DNA of 64,000 nucleotides, from the NCBI GenBank assembly GCA_025331435.1, contig JAIWNI010000016.1, positions 186,001 to 250,000 on the forward strand, read 5' to 3'. Source of the stretch: Choanephora cucurbitarum. Taxonomy: Eukaryota > Mucoromycota > Mucoromycetes > Mucorales > Choanephoraceae. A program made the position numbers and the translations under genes. Of this stretch, positions 35,736 through 45,441 are shown piece after piece. The notes under the pieces were generated by a model. The model did not search any database and had not been told where the DNA came from. It saw only the letters and a program-made list of their open reading frames with translations. Within the stretch, counting starts at the first letter, position 1. Each line of letters opens with the position of its first letter.

Positions 35736-36864
35736 CTATAAAGAAGTTATGCAAAATACAGCAAGTCTTCAACCATATGTTGATGCGTGCAACATCCAGC
35801 TTGTTTGCTACAGGAGTCCGAATCTCGCGCAAGCTTTGGAATTGACCTTTCAAAATGCCTACGCAGTGCTCAACCTTTACTCTTGCTCGGGCATGTTTCC
35901 AGTTGAACTTTTGTTCTTCTGCTGTGAAGCCTGTGTTCCTATTCTTCAAAATGGGAACTACATTTAGGGAGGCAGAATAAGCACTATCGCCCAAGATATA
36001 CTCGTCATCCTGAAAGTATTGAGCTGAGTTTCTTCTCAAATTGCTGTCATTGTATACCCTATTGTCATGTGCTGAACCAGCATGTCCTGAATAGCACATT
36101 CTTATTCTTTTCTTGTCATCGCAGACAAGCATAGCTGCAATGGCATAGAACGACTTTCTACAGTAGAAAGAAACTGGGTCCCAGGAAGGTCTTGCTGAAA
36201 GGCGGAGAAGCGTCCCATCAACAAATCCGATACAGGAAGGAAACTCATGTTGCTCTTGGATTCGCTTTTTGATCATGCTCTTTTCAGCAGTTGTAGGCCA
36301 ATTCAAAAAAGCTTCTCCCAATTCTTGAATAACTGCCACAATGAATCTCTGTGTGAACTTCACAACCGAACCTTTTATATAAATAAAATCAAAATCAGTG
36401 ATCTTTATTGTTTATAGGTTAATGAGTATCTTACCACTGATACCAGCTTTTCTGGCTACTCTTCCAACCGAAGTTCCATTTCCATATGTGCCAAGTCTTT
36501 CCAAAGCAACTATCATTTGAATCCTGATATCAGATTGTGGATGAGATCCGTTGCTTTCGAACTGTTTGTTTGGCTGGATCAAACCAAGCAAGGCCTTGAA
36601 TGAATTGTAATCCATTCTGACCTCTTGACGGAAGCGATTATCTTCTAGGCCTTGTATATACATACAATGATCCATCATATTTGATTTTGACAAATGGATT
36701 CTTTCTTCAAGGTAACGACAAGCATCGACTGCACGAAGCAAAGTCATTAGTTCTAATGTTTCCTGACCTTTGAAGTCATTGTTTTCGTTTTCGGCAGCAG
36801 CACTAACTGAGGCCTTGGCTTCAAGCTTTTCGATTATTTGTTGTTTTTGAGTAATTTTTGGCAT
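35704..36864 (-). mobile_element. PIF/Harbinger transposase (DDE_4 nuclease)
   Basis: Two exons joined by an intron at about 36365-36430 in frame (KAGISG | SVVKFTQRF) give a transposase of roughly 360 residues. The N-terminal part has a helix-turn-helix-like segment (YGNGTSVGRVARKAGISG). The nuclease has the three acidic positions of the family: FVDGTLLRLS, HAGSAHDNRVYNDSN with ILGDSAYSAS, and ARARVKVEHCVGILKGQFQS. It ends CILHNFF followed by about ten residues encoded on the antisense of the neighbouring helicase. No internal stop was found, so the enzyme may be functional. Terminal inverted repeats were not identified. Confidence 0.85.
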
Positions 36865-36934
36865 TGTTAGAGAAATAGATAAAGAAAAGAAGAGATATAT
36901 AAAATGAGAATTTAATTAAAAAAAAACAAGAACG

Positions 36935-37949
36935 CTACAATCCGAGTGCTTCAAAGACATGGTTGCGGTATTGCTCAAGTGTAAGAGCCCCTTCTTGGTA
37001 CAACTCTTTGAAAGCCTGTCGCTGGTCATTTAACCGAGAAAGCTCCTTTTTAGCAGCGCTATCTTCTGCCATTGTATCTGCCATTTTCTTGAAGGCGCTG
37101 GCAATTGTTTGCATCGAGCTTGTATTGCTTTTCTCGTTTTCCAGCTGCTCTTCGTCGATTTTGATACGCTTTTGGGCGCGCTCGTTTTGGCGATCCAAAA
37201 GCTGCCCCAACAACTCAAGGTTGGTGGCTCTTTTTCTGCTTTGTGTAGCCACCGTGTCAGCAATCACCAACTCATCCTCGACAGGCTCCCTCAAGTCTTG
37301 TCCACCCATGATTGCTTCCACGTCATCATTATCACTGGACTCACAAGGTGGGTTTACTGAGACACTTGTGCCCCAAATATTATCCATTCTATTAAATTCA
37401 GGGCAAATCCTCCTGATATGATCTATACAGAAACCACTATTTGTTATGTTATCCTACAACAAAATCAAAAATTTTAATAGGAAACCTGCTTACCATGTAT
37501 TGTCTTGTCTTGCACTTTCTCATTTTCAACAGCATCGTCCATCACAAAGATCTGATCACGAATACCTTGTCCTGTTTGAGTCAACCATTGACAAGCTTTG
37601 ACATATCTTGCCTTCATTTGGCTGACCCTGGTGTTGATTTGTTGTTTTGTGCGGTGGTGTATCCCGTTTTCCTCGAAAAGCTTGATAATTCTACCAAGAA
37701 CAGCACTTCTGCTTTCGCCATTGGTGCTTTGCTTGTTGTCCGCACCAGTACCTTTCCAGCTAACAAGATTCTCCGGTACGTCGAACCATTTAAACAAGAG
37801 ATCAAGTGAAGACAACCCTCACTCGTTTGTCTCTGGATTGATGCAACCCTCATTGGTCCAGCCCATGTATTTCTTAGGCTGAGAGTTATTTTCAGCATTG
37901 TTATTGTTGTTGTTGTTGTTAGTGTTATACATTTGATATATTGACACAA
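36935..37949 (-). pseudogene. PIF/Harbinger accessory Myb/SANT-like protein, damaged
   Basis: Harbinger elements usually carry a second gene for a DNA-binding partner of the transposase. Here the first exon begins MYNTNNNNNNN and reads KKYMGWTNEGCINPETNE, then meets an in-frame TGA, after which GLSSLDLLFKWFDVPENLVS and GRIIKLFEENGIHHRTKQQ continue in the same frame. A second part (36935-37387 plus upstream residues DNITNSGFCIDHIRRICPEF) is acidic then coiled-coil (NERAQKRIKIDEEQLENEK). The splice at 37496 does not keep frame as I read it. The gene therefore seems inactive, unlike the transposase. Confidence 0.6.
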
Positions 37950-38756
37950 AGAGATATAAAGAGATATAAAGAGAGGTTTTTTGAATTAGTTTTTCTTAGT
38001 TTTCATATAGGCCAAGTATTTGTATCAGGAGAATGTATTCAAGGAATTTTAGGGGCACTCATTCTTCAAGAGATACATTCGATTTGATTGGCTTTATTTT
38101 TCAAACTCAAATTGAAATGAAAAATTGTATCTCGGATTTGTACATCACTGAACCCCCCTATTATTTGTTTTTTTTCTCAAACTCACTACAGAAGCGATCC
38201 TTCCACAGTGCAACCTTCGTAAGATAGTGCCCGGCTTAGATTAAGACTGTAGTGTGAGCTTGGTGTTGTAGCCTTGAAACTACCTTGCAAAAGTGAAGTG
38301 GGCAGGGGATCACTGTGGCATATTGCAGTGCATGGTCATAGAAAGATTTACTGCATGAGTTTGAGCTACCTGCTACGAGGTGCTTTTACAACATCGCGTG
38401 GTGGCGGCTTCACTCCAACATCTTGTTGATTTGGCTATATTGCTTGCTGTTGGTTGGGATCTGGGGTTGGAGTCAGATACACTCCCACCTTCACGTGGTT
38501 GACTCTGTTGATCAAATTGGACTTTACAACAGGCCTTTTGAGAACCAAGAGGAGTGTTTCTTTTTTTATTTTTTATCCAGGCGTTTTCGCTTTCAAACTT
38601 GTATTTGATTTGCTCACTAAATGTTTATAGAACAAAATAAAGCATGTCTTCTTACTAGACTTTTGGACGATGATGTGAATGAACTTGGGTATTAGGATAG
38701 AACAGACTAGTTTTTTTTAGACTATAAGGAATTAAATACAGACAAGAGAAAACAAA
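37950..38756. other. non-coding interval with a dispersed repeat
   Basis: About 0.8 kb with no coding region. It begins with a short tandem array of AGAGATATAA units (about 37950-37975). The stretch 38488-38555 is a diverged copy of 47955-48020. The rest shows nothing recognisable. Confidence 0.4.
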
Positions 38757-39179
38757 CTATATTTTATTATAAAGCGATGAAGCTTTTTTAGTTAAAGAGG
38801 TATTTCGTCTTTTAACAGCTCCAGCAAGGACGCCTTCGTAGACACTAAGCATATCTTTTTTGAGCTCCTTTTCTTCAAACTTTTCAACTGAGAACCGGCG
38901 CTGCTGATTTAAAGTATTAACGCAATGCTTTACAAGTTTTCCTGAGGCAGTCAATGAACTTTCAGGCAATTCACCTAAGTTAGACTTTGCTTGTCTTAAT
39001 GATGCTCTGTCTATCGATTTGTATGCAAAGATGTTTAGTATCAGAGATGCTGCTTCTTGGATTTTGTTGTCAGTCCTTAGATGTAAAGGATGAGTAGATG
39101 AAAGGCCTTGTTTCTCAAATCACTGGCTGATGAGCATCCACTTCTTTGCAGACTGCTTCTTAACATACTGATTTAGTAA
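38757..39179 (-). pseudogene. degenerate open frame of unknown family
   Basis: A continuous minus-strand frame of about 140 codons broken by one TGA (after KWMLISQ). It reads KQGLSSTHPLHLRTDN, KIQEAASLILNIFAYKSIDR, VKHCVNTLNQQRRFSVEKFE and SLTKKASSLYNKI. Helical, lysine-rich, no recognised domain. It follows the recombinase remnant in the same direction but need not belong to it. Probably a repeat-derived remnant. Confidence 0.4.
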
Positions 39180-39326
39180 TCGAGCTGTTTTGACAAACGG
39201 TGCTTCTTTCTTTGGTATAAAGATGTCTTTGGAATGCACTGACCTTTTGACTTACAAACTATAGCTAAAGAAAGAATAAAAAAAAGGAGGCAAAAGAAAA
39301 AGAAAATTAAAAGGATCTGTGGCAGC

Positions 39327-39701
39327 CTAAAGGCTGGGCATTGTTGCATTGAGGGGTTTATAGTAGTATCGTTCAAGTGTATCATCCTTTTGGATCCAGT
39401 TACCATGCGGCTTCACATCCTTGATCGAATTCCCCTTATCAACAGCTCATGTACTTGCAGCTGACCAAATTGAGTGTGGTTTATAGAGAGTAGTATAAAC
39501 CCCCGCTTCTTCCATATTCTTCTTTATCCAGTTTGCTACTGTGGAGGTAGTCTTTGTGATATCATTAATATATGTCAAGGAAAATATGCGATGTTCTACA
39601 AGCAATTTTCGTAGTCGGTTGGGTCGTACGTGAAATAGATGGGTTAACTGCACTGAACAAACTCGCTGATCTTGGATACTTTGTATTTGGACTGTCTTCA
39701 C
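39327..39701 (-). pseudogene. tyrosine recombinase C-terminal remnant (Crypton-like)
   Basis: Encodes the C-terminal half of a phage-integrase-fold recombinase. The stretch STVANWIKKNMEEAGVYTT leads to YKPHSIWSAAST, where the HxxR motif of the active site would be HSIR: the catalytic arginine is a tryptophan here. Two residues on is an in-frame TGA (39447-39449). The frame then resumes with NSIKDVKPHGNW and DTLERYYYKPL, containing the catalytic tyrosine region. With the arginine lost and a stop present it cannot be active. Similar recombinases are found in Cryptons and related fungal elements. Confidence 0.7.
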
Positions 39702-39945
39702 TTATGCTTCTTTCGGTTGTCGAAAGTGGATAGTTATCTTTGTCGCCTCTTTTCCATTAAAGTCAAATAGTACACAAATTGAAGTGGGTTGGTTATTATG
39801 TGGTATAAATTGAAGTGTGTTGATTATTGTAGGGCTATGGTTTGAATGGAGGCCAAGTAAGTATATAAGCTCTGAGGTATCAAAAGCACATCGCTTTTGA
39901 CTTCTTTTCTCTCTCTCTCTCTTTATCCTTGAATTTAAAAGTACA

Positions 39946-41067
39946 ATGTCTACGGAAAGATTTTTAATTAAAACAAGTATGCTAACAGATTTTGGCACAT
40001 ACAATCTAAAGGATATGTTACTAAAATGAATATGATCAGACAGATGCTAAGTAAGCACCTACAGATCCAAATACAATAGACATCTTAATACAACTAGTCA
40101 AAGAGGTAGATGGGAAAATACATTACCTAAACGATAGCCATGCAACTATTGTCATCAACGGATACACTCGCTCAGCACCATTACCTTGTATTACTCACAT
40201 AGAAGATATAGAAGATATAGAAGATATAGAAGATATCATAATGGATAGCTTATGCGAAAATCAAATTGTTAGTAAAATAACTACAATAGGGCTTCAAAGT
40301 AAGTATTTCTTCATTTTTTTTTAGCAAACTCTAACTATAGTATAGATATGAAGGGTTTAATTACTCCTTCTAAAAAGCAACTCATGAGACTTGCAAGAGG
40401 ATATGCAAATCTCAATGAACAGCAAGTTTGCTTGTCTGGTGTAAAAGAAGCAGACGGTCAAACTTTGTCTTTTGAACAATACAGCCAGCATGTAGCAGTT
40501 TATCATCAATTGTGGCTGGTTTTGAGGTTGCAGTTGTAAAGCATGATAATACAGTAGTCGCTCGATTTGAAAATGTTTGATTTGAGAGTATGCTTAATAT
40601 AAGAGTGTGATTCTCTAACTTGAAAATTGCTTCAAGCGCTAAAATACCATTCGATTTAAGAGTATGCTCAATATAAGAGTGTGTTTCTCAAGAATATGCA
40701 CACTCTTAAATAAAGCGACTATTGTACAAAAAACCACTTATATTATAGCTTAAACAAATATGACATATATCTCGAGGCCAACAACACCATCATCTCTGAA
40801 TTCAGGCAAGCATGTTTGAGCATTAAAAATACAACTGAAAGCAAAATCGAGAAAGACATGAAAGCAGCCAAAAGATTTTTGAGAGTTTGCTCTACCTTTG
40901 ATGTTTTCGTTTTTGAATTTCCCAATATATTCAACAACGATCTGCTCATCAGTTGTAAGAATGATGAATTTGAGTCTGTCATGGCAAATGCTGAGGCTAA
41001 TCAAGACTTAATCATTGCGACCCTCACCGAGGTAAAAAGACGTTGCTCGGTCAACATTATCGAATAA
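39946..41067 (+). CDS. unrecognised multi-exon gene with a MITE in an intron
   Basis: Four exons join in phase: 39946-39976 (MSTERFLIKT), 40065-40292, 40325-40535 and 40749-41067. The product, about 260 residues, reads DILIQLVKEVDGKIHYLNDS, an acidic tandem tract IEDIEDIEDIEDI, KGLITPSKKQLMRLARGYAN, EYS-type hydrophobic stretch ending LRLQ, then NKYDIYLEANNTIISEFRQA, FDVFVFEFPNIFNNDLLISC and VKRRCSVNIIE. I recognise no domain. Donors and acceptors are standard and every junction keeps frame. Intron 3 (40536-40748) holds a 173-bp inverted-repeat element; without it the intron would be 38 bp. The C-terminal exon has strong helical periodicity. It may be a lineage-specific gene in a transposon-rich interval. 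Confidence 0.55.
40200..40236 (+). repeat. short in-frame tandem repeat (IED units)
   Basis: Four near-perfect copies of a 9-bp unit (GAAGATATA) within the unrecognised gene, encoding a repeated Ile-Glu-Asp tract. Being a multiple of three, copy-number change would keep frame. Confidence 0.85.
40552..40724. mobile_element. 173-bp MITE with pogo/Tigger-like inverted ends
   Basis: The left end CAGTAGTCGCTCGATTT and the reverse complement of the right end CAATAGTCGCTTTATTT form matching terminal inverted repeats. Both are flanked by TA, the target duplication of the Tc1/mariner-pogo superfamily. Inside, the left and right halves share ATATAAGAGTGTG-type repeats. It has no coding capacity. It sits wholly within intron 3 of the surrounding gene. 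Confidence 0.8.
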
Positions 41068-42535
41068 AAGTAGCTTTTTTTTTTCTGCTTCTTGTTGATA
41101 GCTATCTTAGTAGAAGTCTTAGAAGGAATCCTTCATTTATACTCATAACCTTGTAAATATACCTTTTCTTTTCGCAGTAATTGCTTATCATCATCCTTAT
41201 CTATAACTATACCTGTAAATGACATCTTTAGTAAATCCAAAATATCTCTCGTTATAACTTGATCCAATCCGTTTGGATTTCCAGCTACCTAACATCAGCT
41301 ACAAGCTCTTCGACTATTGTCATTCATATTGCCACATTGTGGTATGACCAGCTGATGGTAGCCTCTCTGGATCATACTCCACATCGATTCCAAAATTATC
41401 TATCCTTCTATCTTCTGTAATCTAGTCCTCTCCTATCATTGCTCAATCCAAACCTAACATCACTCGGTCTCGTACTACAGTTGCTGTTCAAAATACCCTT
41501 TGAGATTGATCGGTAACCGTGCCAATTCATTTAACTGCCCGAGCTATTTTGTATTTCGCAGAAGGTCGAGGTATCTATTCTCGATTATCAAACCGCTCTT
41601 TTAGTCTGCTCTGCTGTGCTTGCTTTCATATTTGTTGCTGATTCTGTACTCAAGTATGCAACTCCAAGAACAATAAACAACTCATTGGTAAAAATACGCG
41701 TCCATAATCAACAATACTTTTATATCAAGCAAGCTCCAATCTTTTTTTTTTCGTGTATAGTCTATCAATCTATTGTTATATTTCCAAATCTATTGTTTCG
41801 GTTGCTGCCAGGTCTTTTGATGCCTGATATCACGAATACATGCAAGTTATCTGCTCTATAAAGTTTCAAGAAAAGAAAAAAAAAAAAGGAGGCAAGAGAA
41901 AAAGAAAATTAAAATGTTGTCGAAGTGAAGGTGGAAAATGTGGTTAATCCCACCCATACTCCTTGGCTCAACCATATGAAAACCTTATTCTGAATACTTA
42001 GCCCACCCTGAAAAAAATTGAATTATGATAACTACGCTTGCTTTTTAAGATATGAGGAAGAAAGGGATTTAGAAATCTACTACTGAAAAATAAGGCGTGG
42101 CTCTGAGAGCATTGACCACATTGGAAGCTGGAACGAAGGCAGCCGAGATTGTTTTAGGTACGACAAGCAATGTGTCTGAGTTTTCTTTACTATTTTTGTG
42201 CCGCTAGACTTTGAAGATCATTTGGCTTGCCTTTTATGTCTTGCTGTGAATCCAAAAATAGCCTACTTGTCCGTCAATGAGTCTAGTCTATTCTGAGCTA
42301 ACAAGAACTGATTGTGAGGCTAAAGATGCGACATTAGAGTAAGAATCAAAGCTTCTTGAGGCGCACAAATCTAGCATGCCAATGTCTTTTTTTATTTTTT
42401 TTCTTCCTAAGAAAAGACTACTTCTAGCAGAAATTCGATTGAATAATATTAACACTTGGTAAATAACATCAACATTTAGTTAAATAGTAATCTAAAATTA
42501 GAGCCCAAAGCAAAATGTGGTAAGAGAGGCAGAAT
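41068..42535. other. intergenic with transposon scraps
   Basis: About 1.5 kb without an intact gene. 42094-42156 in the plus frame reads GVALRALTTLEAGTKAAEIV, a helix-turn-helix scrap of Tc1/mariner transposase type. 41881-41914 is a near-identical copy of 39279-39312. A frame at 41616-41861 is probably chance. Otherwise unexplained AT-rich DNA. Confidence 0.4.
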
Positions 42536-42994
42536 TCAATCTTTTGCCGTCCAGTTCTTGTATCTTTTGGAAAAATCATGTCTTCTCTTTCGCTGTATGA
42601 TAGAAAGAAAGAGCTTCTTTTGATCAACTCGGTTACAATACCTTATTTTGTGCAAGGCTCGAAGAACTGTGCTTACACTGACGTTCTTGGGTAAGGAAGC
42701 AGTCAAATCCGCCAATGCTACTTTTCTGTTGTAGGCTACTTCCTTAACAATAGCAAAAACCATCCTTGGGGTCTTTTCAGTCTTTCTAACTGAACTTATA
42801 GCACGATTTGTAGTACCACGCGAAATTCCTTTGCTTGAAATTGTGCACACCGTTTTCAAATTCACACTTGTTAGGTGTGCAATTCTCTTGGGTTTGAGGC
42901 CTAACTTATACAGTTTAAGAACGAAGGCTTTTCTCTCTTCAGTCAAGTGTTTCTTAGCAGACATTGTATTATACAAAGAGACAAAAGAGGACAT
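42536..42994 (-). pseudogene. Tc1/mariner transposase N-terminal fragment
   Basis: A 152-residue frame with a helix-turn-helix (LTEERKAFVLKLYKLGLKPK, RIAHLTSVNLKTVCTI) and a second DNA-binding half (RKVALADLTASLPKNVSVST VLRALHKI) as in Tc1-like transposases. It ends KRRHDFSKRYKNWTAKD, the position where the catalytic domain should start (W-x-x-V-x-x-x-DE). The catalytic core is missing, so it is a truncated copy. Confidence 0.7.
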
Positions 42995-43002
42995 TCATTC
43001 CA
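42995..43002. other. short gap between opposite repeat remnants
   Basis: Junction between the minus-strand Tc1-like fragment and plus-strand degenerate coding-like DNA. No boundary motif is visible. Confidence 0.2.
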
Positions 43003-43371
43003 TGCATTCTCAAGATATTGCTGTGGAAACTAAAAAAGCTCTTCATTTATTTGGTATATCGCTGTACAATTATCACTTGATTCATCAAGCAATATATTAA
43101 AAATCAAGATACTTCATGACAAGGCCAGAGATTTTATTTCTGCAATGGATCCAAATAGCAGATCAAGAATCCAAAAATATGGTTATAAGTTTGTTTATCA
43201 AAGCAAGATCAGTATTCATTGAAAAACGAGATGACTATCAGGCATCGCTAAACACCCTCTTATAAATTAGCCAAACTTTCTGAAGAAAAGAACAATCATT
43301 CCAAAGCTCAATTAAATGATAGCAGCTGTACTTCAAGCGAGAAGAACTTACAGGAAGGCAAAGGTACGTGA
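43003..43371 (+). pseudogene. degenerate coding-like stretch, frames broken
   Basis: Reads as protein in pieces: AVETKKALHLFGISLYNYHL, a TAA, then ILFLQWIQIADQESKNMVIS and SVFIEKRDDYQASLNTLL, a frame change, and LAKLSEEKNNHSKAQLNDSS. A GTACGT donor-like site follows. At least one stop and one frameshift are present. Family unknown; probably a dead repeat copy. Confidence 0.3.
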
Positions 43372-43671
43372 TAAGCATTCAATACATAAAATTTATAAGA
43401 TTATTCGCATAGAGTTATACGGTGATGGATAATTCACGAATATAGCATATTAAAATGACTAAAGTTTCGACATTTCACCAATTGATTTGCCTTGCGGGAC
43501 TTCAATCCAGCCGTGCTCTTCTTTCTCCAAAGCTTCTGCTAAGATCCGTTGCTCTTCAAGCTTGCCCTAAAAGCAGGGTGGATAAGAATAAGGAAGTACG
43601 CATTTACCTTTTTTAGTATTACTATTTGCAAAACATACCCTAGCACAAAACATAAGATCGAATAGCTTCAA

Positions 43672-44110
43672 TCAACGTAGTCGTGTGTCCCAAGTTATCG
43701 GAATACGGGCGTCCCTGGCGAAAACGAATCCCCAATGGTCTTTGTCTACAACTGAAGTTACCATCATTGTCAGCTTGTCATTAGTGTAGAGACAACTCAG
43801 AAACTGTCTTTTCTTATATGTGCTAAAGGAGACAGATTTCATCTTCTCCATTTCCAGCTTGAGGGCTCTTATACTACATTCTAGTAGTTTGATGGTATTT
43901 TCTTTTTTGTGTTCTTCATTATTCTCTCTAATTTTGAATTTTATGCTTAAGATACGTTCACTATGTGGTATAATAGCATGATTCGATAGCTTACCCTGAT
44001 GACTCAATCAAAACACTCTCCATGTCATCACCAACCACATAGCCAATACCATCGGCGAGGCGCCTTTTTCCTTTTTCCTCTGCGTTGCAATGCTTGAGAC
44101 ATTTGCTACC
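43672..44110 (-). pseudogene. fragment of a repeat-associated protein family of unknown function
   Basis: Reads GIGYVVGDDMESVLIESSG, then KENTIKLLECSIRALKLEME, KMKSVSFSTYKKRQFLSCLY, LTMMVTSVVDKDHWGFVFAR and ARIPITWDTRLR before a stop. The junction near 43995 needs a frame change or splice. To my recollection such sequences (a VLLIEASG-type block, a KLLEC block and a W-D-x-R-L end) recur in many copies in Mucorales genomes with no known function. I cannot verify this here. Confidence 0.4.
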
Positions 44111-44231
44111 TTTCAGACCTTTTTCGCAGCTAAGATGAAAGTCATTCATTGAGTAATTATGGCTATATACAATTAACTCTTACCATTGGAAGTTGATATC
44201 TTGGTATACCGCACTATAGTATTTGAAGATA

Positions 44232-44612
44232 GGCACCAAGTATTCAACAAATGGTGTTGGCCCTCTTGTGGTACAACATGGATCAATTGATCAAAAAGTG
44301 TATGTTCAATGTTTAGTTGATTATTACCTTCCCTGAATTGAAAAAGAGTCTGGGAAGACCAACATTGACTACATATTGCAGGAAGACAATGCTCCATGTC
44401 ATACAGGAGCATACTCCAGGTGGTTCAAGATTAAGACCATGACGAACACCTTTGATAGATGGCCATCACAAAGTCCAGGCCTCAACCCCATCGAAAATGT
44501 CTGGGCTTATCTGAGAAACCGTCTGGATGAGCGTGAGAGTGATATCAATACTCTCAGTAACTTGATGAGGGTTTTGAAAGAAGAATGGTACAGTCTCACG
44601 GGTGCCGTATAA
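44232..44612 (+). pseudogene. Tc1/mariner transposase C-terminal fragment
   Basis: Reads STNGVGPLVVQHGSIDQKVY and VQCLVDYYLP, then an in-frame TGA (44334-44336), then IEKESGK and the catalytic QEDNAPCHTGAYSRWFK (second aspartate) and SPGLNPIENVWAYLRN (last acidic residue, E), ending at TAA. It lacks the N-terminal half and carries a stop. A direct repeat AAAACCTGTGTAC lies just after it (44605-44635). Confidence 0.75.
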
Positions 44613-44883
44613 AACCTGTGTACTAAAACCTGTGTACCCGGAGTTTGAATAGTACTGATCAAGCCACAGAGTCAGAAATTACATTTTACACTTTTTCATC
44701 TTTTTTGCTCTATAACAAACCACACTCCTAAGTGGACGTAGTGTTATCCAAAAGAAAAAGATTTTATTGTATTATTAGAGCATAGAGATTTGATAAATTT
44801 TTAGATTACAGTGTGTACAGGTTGAATGTTGTTCTTTGAGTGGTGAGATTACAATGACGAGAAATGTGTTGCTTTGTTAAGCT

Positions 44884-45441
44884 TTACTGAATATCAATGC
44901 GTTTTGTCTGGTCTCCAGTTGTCTTTGGCACCACGATTTCAAGTATACCATTGTTGAAGGAGGCCTTGATGTTCTCTGCATTGATTGGTGTAGGGAAAGA
45001 GAAGGACCTTGAGAACGAGCTTTGGACTCTTTCTTTCATCCACCATTGACCATTGGTCTGAGCCAGTGCCTTTTCTTGTGTATCGATTGTGTCCAGTTGC
45101 TTTTCTTCGGTGTTTGTCTGTTGAGGAGTCTGTTGAGGAGTCTGTTCAGGGCCTGTGCTATGTTCTTCCTTGTGCTCACCACTCAGGACTAAGGTACGAC
45201 TGTCAGCCAATTCAATCTTGATCTTATCCTTGTCAAAACCAGGTAGCTCAGCCTTGAGTTCAAAGCTATCAGGGTGTTCCACCATATCAGTAGCAGGGTA
45301 TCGCATCAATTGGTTGGTAAGACCATTGGGACTTGCCAGCATAGAACGACGAGCTGTGTTATAGAGTGGTTGTTCAAGCATGGCCATGGCTCGTTGCATA
45401 TCACGGAAAGCGTCAGAGATAAAGCGTTGAGTAAGTGACAT
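44884..45441 (-). CDS. small heat-shock protein (Hsp20/alpha-crystallin)
   Basis: ATP-independent holdase chaperone that keeps unfolding proteins soluble. Single exon, 185 residues. The N-terminal region (RFISDAFRDMQRAMAMLEQP) precedes the alpha-crystallin domain, which starts PATDMVEHPDSFELKAELPG FDKDKIKIEL and resumes after a Gln/Thr-rich insert (about 35 residues) with ERVQSSFSRSFSFPTPINAE and the GILEIVVPK motif containing the I-x-V type C-terminal strand. Such an insert in the middle of the domain is common in fungal Hsp30-like proteins. A TATAAATA box and a perfect heat-shock element precede it. It is an intact gene in a repeat-rich neighbourhood. Confidence 0.92.
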   Translation of the reverse strand: MSLTQRFISDAFRDMQRAMAMLEQPLYNTARRSMLASPNGLTNQLMRYPATDMVEHPDSFELKAELPGFDKDKIKIELADSRTLVLSGEHKEEHSTGPEQTPQQTPQQTNTEEKQLDTIDTQEKALAQTNGQWWMKERVQSSFSRSFSFPTPINAENIKASFNNGILEIVVPKTTGDQTKRIDIQ

